Source: Pinibacter soli | GTDB lineage: Bacteria > Bacteroidota > Bacteroidia > Chitinophagales > Chitinophagaceae | Assembly (NCBI RefSeq): GCF_029961145.1 | Contig: NZ_JASBRG010000007.1 | Span: 2,150,189 to 2,214,188, forward strand | DNA: 64,000 nt | Direction of reading: 5' to 3' | Shown here: positions 1 to 7,611 of the stretch, piece by piece | Position numbering within the stretch: position 1 is the first letter of the stretch | How the letters are laid out: each line of letters opens with the position of its first letter | The notes under the pieces: generated by a model | What the model saw: the letters and a program-made list of their open reading frames with translations, nothing else | What the model was told of the DNA's origin: nothing | Database searches by the model: none | Program-made: the position numbers and the translations under genes

Positions 1-595
1 CACTGGTCAGATCTTGAAAGAACCTGTTGTACACTACTTCCTGTGACTGGTATGGTGCATTCAATGAGGTTCCCACTCCATCATAAGCCATCGGGCCGTA
101 AGAATCTGTCGCCTGGTGAAGCTGCGCAATTTTAATAATGTTGGCCAATGCTACAATTTCAGGACTTTTAGCAGAGTCAACATTCTTCCTTATATTCAAA
201 TACGGTTCAAATGTTTTTGTAAACATTGTATTGAACGTACCGTCATTCCAGTTACTTGTAAAAAAATAAGTGGTAAAATTCGATCCACTGCCCCACTTGG
301 CACTTTGCGGCGCAGCCATGTAGCCACTCCAGTTGTCACTCGCAAGATTGTAGGCTATTTGGTAATCATTCACCGGGCCTGTAGCTTCTGAAGCGGTACC
401 AATCGGTTTTACATTTTTTTCCATTTGCAGAAAATAAGAACCGATTTTTACGTTGTCCCAATTCAACATCTCGTCCGTTGGCTGATTAGGATTTGTATTT
501 AATTTTTCAAAGCCTTTGGTGCAACCTGCAATAAAAAGCAGGCAGGCAACCGGAACAGCTATATTTATTTTATTTATCAAACATCGTTTTTGCAT
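1..595 (-). CDS. SusD/RagB-family outer-membrane lipoprotein, N-terminal part (cut by window edge)
   Basis: About 198 N-terminal residues are visible; the rest lies beyond the left edge. The protein starts at an ATG 11 bases after the stop of the SusC gene, so the two are translated as a SusC-SusD pair. A signal peptide ends in a lipobox (LLFIAGC, lipidated Cys25), followed by the acidic, Asn-rich stretch typical of SusD lipoproteins (GFEKLNTNPNQPT). SusD proteins sit on the cell surface, bind glycan and form the lid of the SusC transporter. The sequence NPNQPTDEML and the later HQATDSYGPMAY resemble the SusD-like family that includes RagB relatives. The family call is secure. The glycan specificity can only be inferred from the mannosidases nearby. 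Confidence 0.9.
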   Translation of the reverse strand, partial: MQKRCLINKINIAVPVACLLFIAGCTKGFEKLNTNPNQPTDEMLNWDNVKIGSYFLQMEKNVKPIGTASEATGPVNDYQIAYNLASDNWSGYMAAPQSAKWGSGSNFTTYFFTSNWNDGTFNTMFTKTFEPYLNIRKNVDSAKSPEIVALANIIKIAQLHQATDSYGPMAYDGVGTSLNAPYQSQEVVYNRFFQDLTS

Positions 596-606
596 ATCCC
601 AATAAT

Positions 607-3600
607 TTAAAATTGTGCTTTAATACCAAAACCAAAACTTCTTAAACTTGGCAACATGAAATAATCATAGCCCTGGTAATAAGTGCCGGTAGAAGGTGTT
701 TGCTGCGGATCATATGGAGCTTTGTTATAAATCATCAACAAATTGTTGCCTAAAAGAGAAACAGTAAGTTTAAGCTTATCATTGAATAAATGCTTCGGTA
801 ATGTGTAGCTTAATGAAGCCTCTTGCAACCTTATGTTGGTAGCATCATAAGTGTAGAATGCAAGCAACGGATCAAGTCCGCCAACCTGTGAATAGAAAGA
901 CTTTGTGTCATAAGGAACACCATTCACTAAAACACCTCCGTTGTTTCTTGCATCTGCAGATGCCTGTGAAACGCCGTATGCATCCAGCATTGCCTGAGTT
1001 TGCGATGTTACTATACCCCCTACTCTTGCAAAAAACATCAATCCAAGGCTGAAATTTTTATATCCGATATCATTTCTCCAACCCAGCGTATAATCAGGAT
1101 TGGTATTTCCCAGTCTTGTATTTTGATTGACCCTCACAAAAGTGCCGTCGCCGGAAATTAAAATATTTCCATTGCCATCTCTTTGTAGAAGCTGAGTAGC
1201 ATAAATTTCGCCCATTGATTCTCCCTTATAAACCTTTCCCATATTGTTTGTACCGGGAACCACGTAGTTTGTAATAGGAGTGCCTATTTTCCCATCTTCA
1301 CCAACCGGGTTATCTGCAATTTCAACAACCTTATTACGGTTCAAGCTCAGTGTAAGGCCAGTTGAATATTTAATTACAGCACCTCTGTTATCATAGGTTA
1401 ATGCTGCTTCAATACCCTTATTCATTACATTACCGGCTTGTATCATATTATAATCATAACCTGATGTGCCTGAAGCTGCGGTAAGGATTAGCTGATTATA
1501 CGTATTCGATTTGTATACCGTTACGTCAAGGCCAACTTTGTTTCTGAACATTTTCAGATTAAACCCAGCTTCGTAAGAATTTGTTTTTTCAGGCTGGAAA
1601 GTAGAAGTTGCCGGATAGCCCACTTTTCCAACCTGCCCTGCACTGATAGGATATGTAACTGTGCCCGGAGTTAAACCAAAGATGGAAATAGGACTACCCA
1701 CCTGCGCATAGCTGCCACGCACTTTTAAATAAGAAATTGCAGAAGGCAATTTGACCATATCAGATACCACTGCCGATAAACCCAAAGACGGATAAAAGAA
1801 ATTGTTTTTACTCGTATTAACGAGATGCGAGTTCCAGTCATTTCTGCCGGAAACAGTTAAAAACAAATAGTTCTTATACCCAACTTCAGCAACACCAAAC
1901 ACAGCAGAGTTTGCCCATGCATCATATGGATAGGCACTGTTGATAGAGTTAGAAGTACCCTCAATAGCAGAAGAAGCAGCAACATTAATATTTTGTAAGG
2001 CAAACAAATTAGGAATGGTTGCCAGCGGTCCCTGGTATCCTTTAATGGTTGGTTGTACTTTTTGATAACTGCTACCAACACTTACATTGACAGTAAAGTC
2101 ATCGAACTTTTTGTTGATGGTTGCTATTACGTCGCTATAAAGATTAGATAGTTTATTATTAGCATAAGAATAATATCCTTTTTCTGAAGCTCCGAATACA
2201 GCGTCGGTAGATGCGTAGAATTTTTTCTCAGATTCCTGGTAGGTATTGTCTATCCTTCCCCTCGCGGCAATTGTAAACCATGATAATGGCTTATAAGAAA
2301 TGGCCCCGGTAAACATGTACCTGTTTTTAATATTAGGGAAGAGTAAGCGATTGGTAGTCCAGTATGGATTTTGAAGGCTTAAACCCTGCGTGCCGTAAGG
2401 CCAGTATTGCACTGGTATTAAACGCGAGGCATCATACCTTTCATAATATTTCATTGCGTCGAAATCATCACCACGAGGAAATAAATAAGTAGCCAGGATC
2501 GGATTAAAATATTGCCCCTGAGATACCATGTTTTGATCTGCCTGATTAACATAAGAAGCGCCTACATCGGTTGTAACTTTGTCATTCAGAAAACTGTTGG
2601 TATTGCGAAAAGTAAAATTGTACCTGTTGTACTTGTTATTAGGAACAATACCTTTCGCGTTTAACGCCGCTCCGGAAATAACGGTTTGTGATTTGCCCGA
2701 ACCAATGCTGGCCGACAAAGAATTTATTTCCTGTAACCCTGTGTTAAAAAAATCTTTGGGATCATACGTTGAAGGAATACCCATTTTATCGCCCCAGCTT
2801 TGATAAGCATCAGAGCTTCCGTATGTATTTTGAAACTTGGGCATTACAATAGGATTGTAAAATGTTGTGCTGTTTGAATAGTTTAAACGAACACCATTCC
2901 TCTCCCCTTTTTTTGTATTGATCAGGATTACACCCTGTGCCGCCTGGGAACCATACAATGCAGCAGCAGATGGCCCCGTTAATACACTGATGCTTTCAAT
3001 GTCTTCGGGGTTGAAATCTGCAATACCTTGAGAACCCACAGTGCCACCATAAACGCCTTCTGATTTTCCCTGGTTTACATCAACCAATGGAATACCATCG
3101 ATAACATAAAAAGCGCCGTTCGTTCCACCAATAGATTTGGTTCCACGTAATACAACTCTCGATGCGCCACCTATACCTGCTGAACTTGAATTTATCTGAA
3201 TACCGGCAACCCTTCCGTTCAGGCTGTTTACAAGATTAGAATTTTGCACTGTGGTTAAAGCACTTTGGTTTACCTGTTGTACTTCATAGCTCAATGCTTT
3301 TGCTTGTCTTTTAATACCCAATGCTGTTACTACAACCTCACTAAGTGAGTTACCAGCAGCCAGTTTCATTCGCATTAAAAGAGTGTTGGCTTCATTGGAT
3401 GAAAATATCAGACTCACTAAAGAATCCTTAGCGTACCCAATATGTTCAAAGTACAAATTGTACTTCTGTCCCGCCAATACACCCTTTAATTCAAAAGAGC
3501 CGGAAGAATCCGAAACAAGAACATTCTTATTTCGTGTTTGCACGTTCAGTACAGTAATGGTTGTACTGCTTAATTCATCACCATTCTCAGCTAATACCTT

Positions 3601-3696
3601 TCCCGGAACATTTATCCGTTGCTGTGCCAGAATGGCGGCATTACAGCAAAATAGCAATAACACTATTGCTGCCAATCGTTGTTTACATTTTCTCAT
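607..3696 (-). CDS. SusC/RagA-family TonB-dependent outer-membrane transporter (no STN domain)
   Basis: A 1029-residue protein with a signal peptide (cleavage near AILAQ, residue 25), a carboxypeptidase-regulatory-like beta-sandwich (about 28-115), a SusC signature (SLSEVVVTALGIKRQ), a plug domain (FYVIDGIPLVD; GPSAAALYGSQAAQGVILINTKKG written in pieces around residues 195-265) and a C-terminal barrel ending in an aromatic residue (GFGIKAQF). It imports oligosaccharides across the outer membrane with TonB energy, together with the SusD gene that follows. It goes straight from the signal peptide into the beta-sandwich and has no secretin/TonB N-terminal (STN) signalling domain, although a FecR anti-sigma gene lies just upstream. 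That is unusual for a FecR-coupled transporter. A 13-bp hairpin precedes the gene. Mannoside import is inferred from context. Confidence 0.93.
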   Translation of the reverse strand: MRKCKQRLAAIVLLLFCCNAAILAQQRINVPGKVLAENGDELSSTTITVLNVQTRNKNVLVSDSSGSFELKGVLAGQKYNLYFEHIGYAKDSLVSLIFSSNEANTLLMRMKLAAGNSLSEVVVTALGIKRQAKALSYEVQQVNQSALTTVQNSNLVNSLNGRVAGIQINSSSAGIGGASRVVLRGTKSIGGTNGAFYVIDGIPLVDVNQGKSEGVYGGTVGSQGIADFNPEDIESISVLTGPSAAALYGSQAAQGVILINTKKGERNGVRLNYSNSTTFYNPIVMPKFQNTYGSSDAYQSWGDKMGIPSTYDPKDFFNTGLQEINSLSASIGSGKSQTVISGAALNAKGIVPNNKYNRYNFTFRNTNSFLNDKVTTDVGASYVNQADQNMVSQGQYFNPILATYLFPRGDDFDAMKYYERYDASRLIPVQYWPYGTQGLSLQNPYWTTNRLLFPNIKNRYMFTGAISYKPLSWFTIAARGRIDNTYQESEKKFYASTDAVFGASEKGYYSYANNKLSNLYSDVIATINKKFDDFTVNVSVGSSYQKVQPTIKGYQGPLATIPNLFALQNINVAASSAIEGTSNSINSAYPYDAWANSAVFGVAEVGYKNYLFLTVSGRNDWNSHLVNTSKNNFFYPSLGLSAVVSDMVKLPSAISYLKVRGSYAQVGSPISIFGLTPGTVTYPISAGQVGKVGYPATSTFQPEKTNSYEAGFNLKMFRNKVGLDVTVYKSNTYNQLILTAASGTSGYDYNMIQAGNVMNKGIEAALTYDNRGAVIKYSTGLTLSLNRNKVVEIADNPVGEDGKIGTPITNYVVPGTNNMGKVYKGESMGEIYATQLLQRDGNGNILISGDGTFVRVNQNTRLGNTNPDYTLGWRNDIGYKNFSLGLMFFARVGGIVTSQTQAMLDAYGVSQASADARNNGGVLVNGVPYDTKSFYSQVGGLDPLLAFYTYDATNIRLQEASLSYTLPKHLFNDKLKLTVSLLGNNLLMIYNKAPYDPQQTPSTGTYYQGYDYFMLPSLRSFGFGIKAQF

Positions 3697-3752
3697 CCTT
3701 GATCTTGATTGATTTAAAAAATTATCCGTTAAGCATTGAAATATTTAAAACT

Positions 3753-3788
3753 ATCCATGCGCAAAACCTATCGCATTTGCGCATGGAT
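3753..3788 (-). terminator. 13-bp perfect hairpin between fecR and susC
   Basis: The arms ATCCATGCGCAAA (3753-3765) and TTTGCGCATGGAT (3776-3788) are perfect inverse complements around a 10-base loop. On the minus strand the hairpin comes after the fecR stop and is followed by a T-rich stretch (AGTTTTAAATATTTC), about 55 bases before the susC start. It could be an attenuator/terminator that uncouples low regulator expression from high transporter expression, or an mRNA-processing or stabilising structure. The structure is seen directly; the function is inferred. Confidence 0.6.
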
Positions 3789-3808
3789 GCAGGCAGTACT
3801 TTTTCTAT

Positions 3809-4849
3809 TTATTTTCTTTTCAAAAAAATGCTATCATTTCTAATTTCATAATCCAACTTATTCATATCGCATATTGATTTCAGAATAGGCAGTAAAGAAT
3901 CAGTTGCATATAATTTTCCGGTAAGCACAATGCCTTTGGTTGTATTTTCATCAGCTATAATTTTTACATTATAGCGGGCCTCTAATTGCGAAAGCACATT
4001 TTTTAACGCCGCCTGCTTAAACTGCATTCCATCGTTGCTCCACAATACCGCTTTATTATTTTGGGTATCAGTTTTAGACGGCTGTTTCAAGACGGTCGTT
4101 GCAGGCGGTTTTTCATTCATAATTTTTACCTCGCCTGTACGCTTGTTTATATAGCATGAAAGGCCAGGCGACAACATAACATTCTTCATTTTAAACGAAC
4201 TGTCCGTTGACGTCAATACAACTTTCCCATTTTGCAACCGCACCACAACTGTTGGTGCGGAAACGGGACTTTCAACCCAAAAATTTGTTCCTAATGCGGT
4301 GGTCTTAATGCCTTTTGCAAATACACTAAATGGTATACTGGGATTTTTATACACTTCAAAACAGGCTTCGCCATCAATTAAAAAAACATCTCTATGATTC
4401 TTAAAATCACTATCGAACATTATTTCTGCCGATGGTTTCAATTGCACTTCCGAACTGTCGGGCAGGACAAATTTCATTAATGACGTTGTATTGTTTTTTA
4501 CCTTTGAAAATTTGGAATTAACCGCGATATCGGTAGTTGTATTCGATATTTTTTGTGGTCGGTTAAACCAAAGAATGCTAATGGCTATCACCCCTATAAC
4601 AGAAGCGGCTACAGCCAGCTTCTTCATGCTTATTATAAAACCACGACGCGGAGGAAGTACCTTGTTTAAGATTTTTCTTTTTTCTTCGCTGGAAATTAAA
4701 GGCAATTCTGCCTTCTCGTCAAAAAGAATAAACTCGTCTAACAACTGAGGATTTTGCAAAAGATAGGCAGCTACACGTTCAGCTTCAATGTAGTCACTCT
4801 CATTTGACAAGAATCGTTTAATGGCTTGTATATCTATATCGTTTGGCAT
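3809..4849 (-). CDS. FecR-family anti-sigma factor
   Basis: A 346-residue membrane regulator. The cytoplasmic N-terminus (about 1-74, including FLSNESDYIEAERVAAYL) should bind an ECF sigma factor. A single transmembrane helix follows (about 75-94, MKKLAVAASVIGVIAISILW). The periplasmic FecR domain (about 105-250) contains FVLPDSSEVQLKPSAEI and LIDGEACFEV, and a C-terminal DUF4974/STN-like domain (about 270-346) contains ARYNVKIIADE. Such proteins receive a signal from a TonB-dependent transporter and release the sigma factor to transcribe the polysaccharide locus. The only sigma gene in the window lies 5.5 kb away on the other strand, beyond the two mannosidases. The first nine codons and the promoter are tandemly duplicated just upstream. 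Confidence 0.9.
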   Translation of the reverse strand: MPNDIDIQAIKRFLSNESDYIEAERVAAYLLQNPQLLDEFILFDEKAELPLISSEEKRKILNKVLPPRRGFIISMKKLAVAASVIGVIAISILWFNRPQKISNTTTDIAVNSKFSKVKNNTTSLMKFVLPDSSEVQLKPSAEIMFDSDFKNHRDVFLIDGEACFEVYKNPSIPFSVFAKGIKTTALGTNFWVESPVSAPTVVVRLQNGKVVLTSTDSSFKMKNVMLSPGLSCYINKRTGEVKIMNEKPPATTVLKQPSKTDTQNNKAVLWSNDGMQFKQAALKNVLSQLEARYNVKIIADENTTKGIVLTGKLYATDSLLPILKSICDMNKLDYEIRNDSIFLKRK

Positions 4850-4877
4850 CGCTGATAAATAAGTACGTTTTAAAAAA

Positions 4878-4885
4878 CAAAACTA
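4878..4885 (-). promoter_or_regulatory. -7 promoter box proximal to fecR
   Basis: On the minus strand this reads TAGTTTTG, a perfect match to the Bacteroidota -7 element TAnnTTTG, 28 bases before the fecR ATG. I see no clear -33 TTTG at the usual 19-20 base spacing, so the promoter may need an alternative sigma factor or an activator. The match is directly visible; its use is inferred. Confidence 0.5.
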
Positions 4886-4911
4886 CCTGCTCGCAAAAAT
4901 ATTTTCCTGCA

Positions 4912-4950
4912 CTACGCCAAATGACTTGTGTTTACAATATTATTTGGCAT
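4912..4950 (-). other. 12-codon decoy upstream reading frame, a remnant of a duplicated fecR start
   Basis: ATG CCA AAT AAT ATT begins a 12-residue frame (MPNNIVNTSHLA) ending in TAG, in the duplicated copy of the fecR start (real protein: MPNDIDIQ). It ends 26 bases before the proximal -7 box. A transcript from the distal promoter would carry this frame in its leader, where it might act as an upstream open reading frame. It is too short and decayed to be a protein gene. Confidence 0.45.
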
Positions 4951-4978
4951 CCGCAACATACATGTACGTTTCAAAAGC

Positions 4979-4986
4979 CAAAACTA
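4979..4986 (-). promoter_or_regulatory. -7 promoter box, distal duplicated copy
   Basis: A second TAGTTTTG on the minus strand lies exactly 101 bases upstream of the proximal copy, inside the tandem duplication. The box is conserved perfectly although the flanking sequence has diverged, which is consistent with selection for a second start point. Confidence 0.45.
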
Positions 4987-5114
4987 CCTACTCTCAAAAA
5001 GAAATCTTTTTTTCCTGCATTATACCATTTTGAAAGCTGCATGACATCATATTTCTCCTATAACTTAGCTGTACATTCACCAATTCAAATAATTCAATCT
5101 TCTTCTTGCTTCTC

Positions 5115-7322
5115 ATGAAAAAAACTATTCTTTACCTGTTTACAGTTTTGTACATTTTACCTGGCTTTGGCCAACCGGCTACACACTACGTCGATCCTTT
5201 CATTGGAACTGGTGCACATGGTCACACATATCCCGGGGCAACTGTTCCGTTTGGAATGATTCAGTTGAGCCCCGATAATGGAGAGCAGGGCTGGGATTGG
5301 GTGAGCGGTTATCACTATACCAGCTCCACAATAACAGGCTTCAGCCACACACATTTAACAGGAACCGGCATTGGTGATCTGTGTGATATTTCTGTATTGC
5401 CGGTGGTAGGCGAGCCGGCAGATACTGCAAAATTATTTTCCGGGTTTTCTCACTCGACCGAAGTTGCAACTCCCGGATATTATAAAGTGCATCTTGATAA
5501 ATACAATATCAATGCAGAGCTTACAACCGGACTTCGTTACGGAGTGCACCGTTATACATTTCCTGCATCAGACAGGGCAATGATCCGCTTTGATCTTGGT
5601 TTCGCTATTAACTGGGATAAACCTACCGACACTTATTTCAAAAAAATAAATGACAGCACTTTTGTAGGTTATCGTTTTTCTACAGGCTGGGCAAAAGACC
5701 AGAGAGTATATTTTGCTGTAAGGCTAAACAAACCTGTAAAAGAATTGGTGCTGTTTGGCAACGGACAAATTACCAATACACAGGAAGTAACAGCACAAAA
5801 AACAATCGCCTGCCTGATGTTTTCTACGCTACAAAATGAAAAAGTAGAAATGAAAGTGGCATTAAGCTTCGCAAATATTGAAGGGGCGATGAACGAACTT
5901 AATCAATGCTCAAAAACTAATTTTGAACGGACACGAGAGGCTGCGCTTGCTATGTGGGAAACAGAATTAAGTAAGGTTAAAGTAACAACGAGCGACGAAA
6001 ATTTAAAGCGAATATTTTATACTGCACTATACCATGCGTACCAGGCGCCCACTGTATTCAATGATGTGAACGGAAACTACAAAGGTGTGAATGGAAAAGT
6101 AGAACATAGTGATAGAACGGTATACAGTACGCACTCACTTTGGGATGTATTTCGTGCCGAGAGTCCATTATTCACAATATTGCAAACAAACAGAGTCTCA
6201 GACATTATCAATTCTTATCTGGACTTCTACAAGCAACATGGCCAGTTGCCTGTGTGGGACCTGGCATTCAACGAAACCGATTGTATGACCGGCTATCATG
6301 CCATACCCATTGTTGCCGATGCTATTATGAAAAATATTCCCGGCATAGACGTTAATCTTGCTTATGAAGCCATGATGAAGAGTGCAATGCAAAATATTCG
6401 CGGCACAGATGTTTACCGGCAATATGGTTATATACCTTACGATAAGGCAGGCACTAGTGTAACATCTACTTATGAATATGCTTATGATGACTGGTGCATA
6501 GCACAAGTAGCTAAAAAGCTGGGGAAGACTACGGATTATAATACGTTTATGAAACGTTCACAATCCTGGAAAGAATTGTTTGATGTCAGTATCGGATTTG
6601 CACGACCAAAAACCAGTGATGGCAAATGGGTTGAGCCTTTCGATCCGGTTTACTCCGAACATGATTTTGGTAAAGCAGCCTTTACTGAAGGTAACTCATG
6701 GCAGCATAGCTGGTTTGTACCACAGGATGTACAGGGACTAATCAACGCATTTGGCGGTGAGGCGAAATTTATAAAAAAGCTGGATTCGTTGTTTATTATT
6801 TCTTCTCAAATAACCGGCGAAAACGTATCACCGGATATTAGCGGATTGATAGGACAATATGCGCATGGCAATGAACCCAGCCACCATACCATTTATTTGT
6901 ATAACTATGCAGGAGCAGCTTATAAAACTGCCGAAAAGGCTGACCAGGTAATGCGGGATTTATATACCAGTAAAGTTGATGGCCTGTGTGGTAATGAAGA
7001 TTGCGGTCAGATGAGTGCGTGGTATGTATTTAGCTCCTTAGGATTTTATCCGGTAAATGCCGCAAGTGGTAATTATGTATTTGGTCGCCCTATGTTTAAT
7101 AAAGTAGAATTATCATTATCCTCCGGGAAGAAATTTATTATTGAGGCTAAAAATAATTCTTCAAAGAATAAGTACATACAAAGTGCAACGCTTAACGGCA
7201 AACAATACTCTAAAACATATTTTACACATAAGGATATTATAAACGGCGGAAAGCTCGTATTTGTAATGGGTCCGCAACCCAATTATAAATACGGTGCCGA
7301 AAAGAAAGACAGGCCTTTTTAA
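5115..7322 (+). CDS. GH92-family alpha-mannosidase
   Basis: A 735-residue exo-alpha-mannosidase of glycoside hydrolase family 92, which removes terminal alpha-mannose (often alpha-1,2) from mannans or N-glycans in a calcium-dependent, inverting reaction. The signal peptide MKKTILYLFTVLYILPGFGQ indicates export to the periplasm or surface. Family motifs are VDPFIGTGAHGHTYPGA (about 28), GFSHTHLTGTG (about 77), TEGNSWQHSWFVPQD (about 524, with the likely general acid Glu525), GNEPSHHTIYLYNYAG (about 587) and GNEDCGQMSAWYVFSSLGF (about 626, carrying the general-base carboxylate). The ATG at 5115 is preferred over an in-frame TTG at 5106. It is divergent from fecR. The 289 bases to the next gene hold no strong terminator, so read-through into the beta-mannosidase gene is plausible. 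Confidence 0.95.
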   Translation: MKKTILYLFTVLYILPGFGQPATHYVDPFIGTGAHGHTYPGATVPFGMIQLSPDNGEQGWDWVSGYHYTSSTITGFSHTHLTGTGIGDLCDISVLPVVGEPADTAKLFSGFSHSTEVATPGYYKVHLDKYNINAELTTGLRYGVHRYTFPASDRAMIRFDLGFAINWDKPTDTYFKKINDSTFVGYRFSTGWAKDQRVYFAVRLNKPVKELVLFGNGQITNTQEVTAQKTIACLMFSTLQNEKVEMKVALSFANIEGAMNELNQCSKTNFERTREAALAMWETELSKVKVTTSDENLKRIFYTALYHAYQAPTVFNDVNGNYKGVNGKVEHSDRTVYSTHSLWDVFRAESPLFTILQTNRVSDIINSYLDFYKQHGQLPVWDLAFNETDCMTGYHAIPIVADAIMKNIPGIDVNLAYEAMMKSAMQNIRGTDVYRQYGYIPYDKAGTSVTSTYEYAYDDWCIAQVAKKLGKTTDYNTFMKRSQSWKELFDVSIGFARPKTSDGKWVEPFDPVYSEHDFGKAAFTEGNSWQHSWFVPQDVQGLINAFGGEAKFIKKLDSLFIISSQITGENVSPDISGLIGQYAHGNEPSHHTIYLYNYAGAAYKTAEKADQVMRDLYTSKVDGLCGNEDCGQMSAWYVFSSLGFYPVNAASGNYVFGRPMFNKVELSLSSGKKFIIEAKNNSSKNKYIQSATLNGKQYSKTYFTHKDIINGGKLVFVMGPQPNYKYGAEKKDRPF

Positions 7323-7611
7323 ACTTTGAAGCATGTCGTTGAATAAAAGAGCAGTTTTTTTAATGGGCCCGGCAGCAGAATAACTATTAAGCTTTACTTG
7401 CGTCGCACTCTTGTACCTTTTGTTCTTTATTCAACACTAATTCAATAGCATTTAGTGTTTCGGGAAGCAAATTTAGTGTAGCATAAAATGAAATGCTAAA
7501 TAAAGATCCCACAGATGAACGGAGCGTCGCAACAGTCGCTTCATAGAAATACTAAAGCCGATACATAAAAATATTTCCTTGTCACTTTGTGTGAAATAAA
7601 ACAACTAAGCC

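Larger units (their letters stand above)
4821..5026. repeat. Tandem direct duplication (about 100-bp unit) of the fecR promoter and start region
   Basis: Copy 1 (about 4821-4919) and copy 2 (about 4921-5026) lie head to tail. They share TTTGGCAT, GTACGTTT, CAAAACTACCT and TTTCCTGCA at a constant offset of 101 bases; copy 2 is about 8 bases longer at its far end. Copy 1 contains the real fecR start. Copy 2 carries a decayed version of the same start, so a second promoter and a short decoy reading frame lie upstream of fecR in the fecR-GH92 divergent region. Confidence 0.8.

Noticed and set aside
116-391. A plus-strand open frame opposite the SusD gene
   Set aside because: It lies wholly antisense to the clear SusD coding sequence and has no recognisable features.
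5115-7322. GH92 gene as part of a fecR-sigma transcript
   Set aside because: It is transcribed away from fecR and towards the sigma gene, and a strong terminator at 10108-10165 separates the mannosidases from the sigma gene.
7323-7611. A gene or strong terminator between the GH92 and GH2 genes
   Set aside because: There is no open frame with family features. Only a 6-bp hairpin (TAGCAT/ATGCTA) near 7480 and short direct repeats of TTTAGTG are present.
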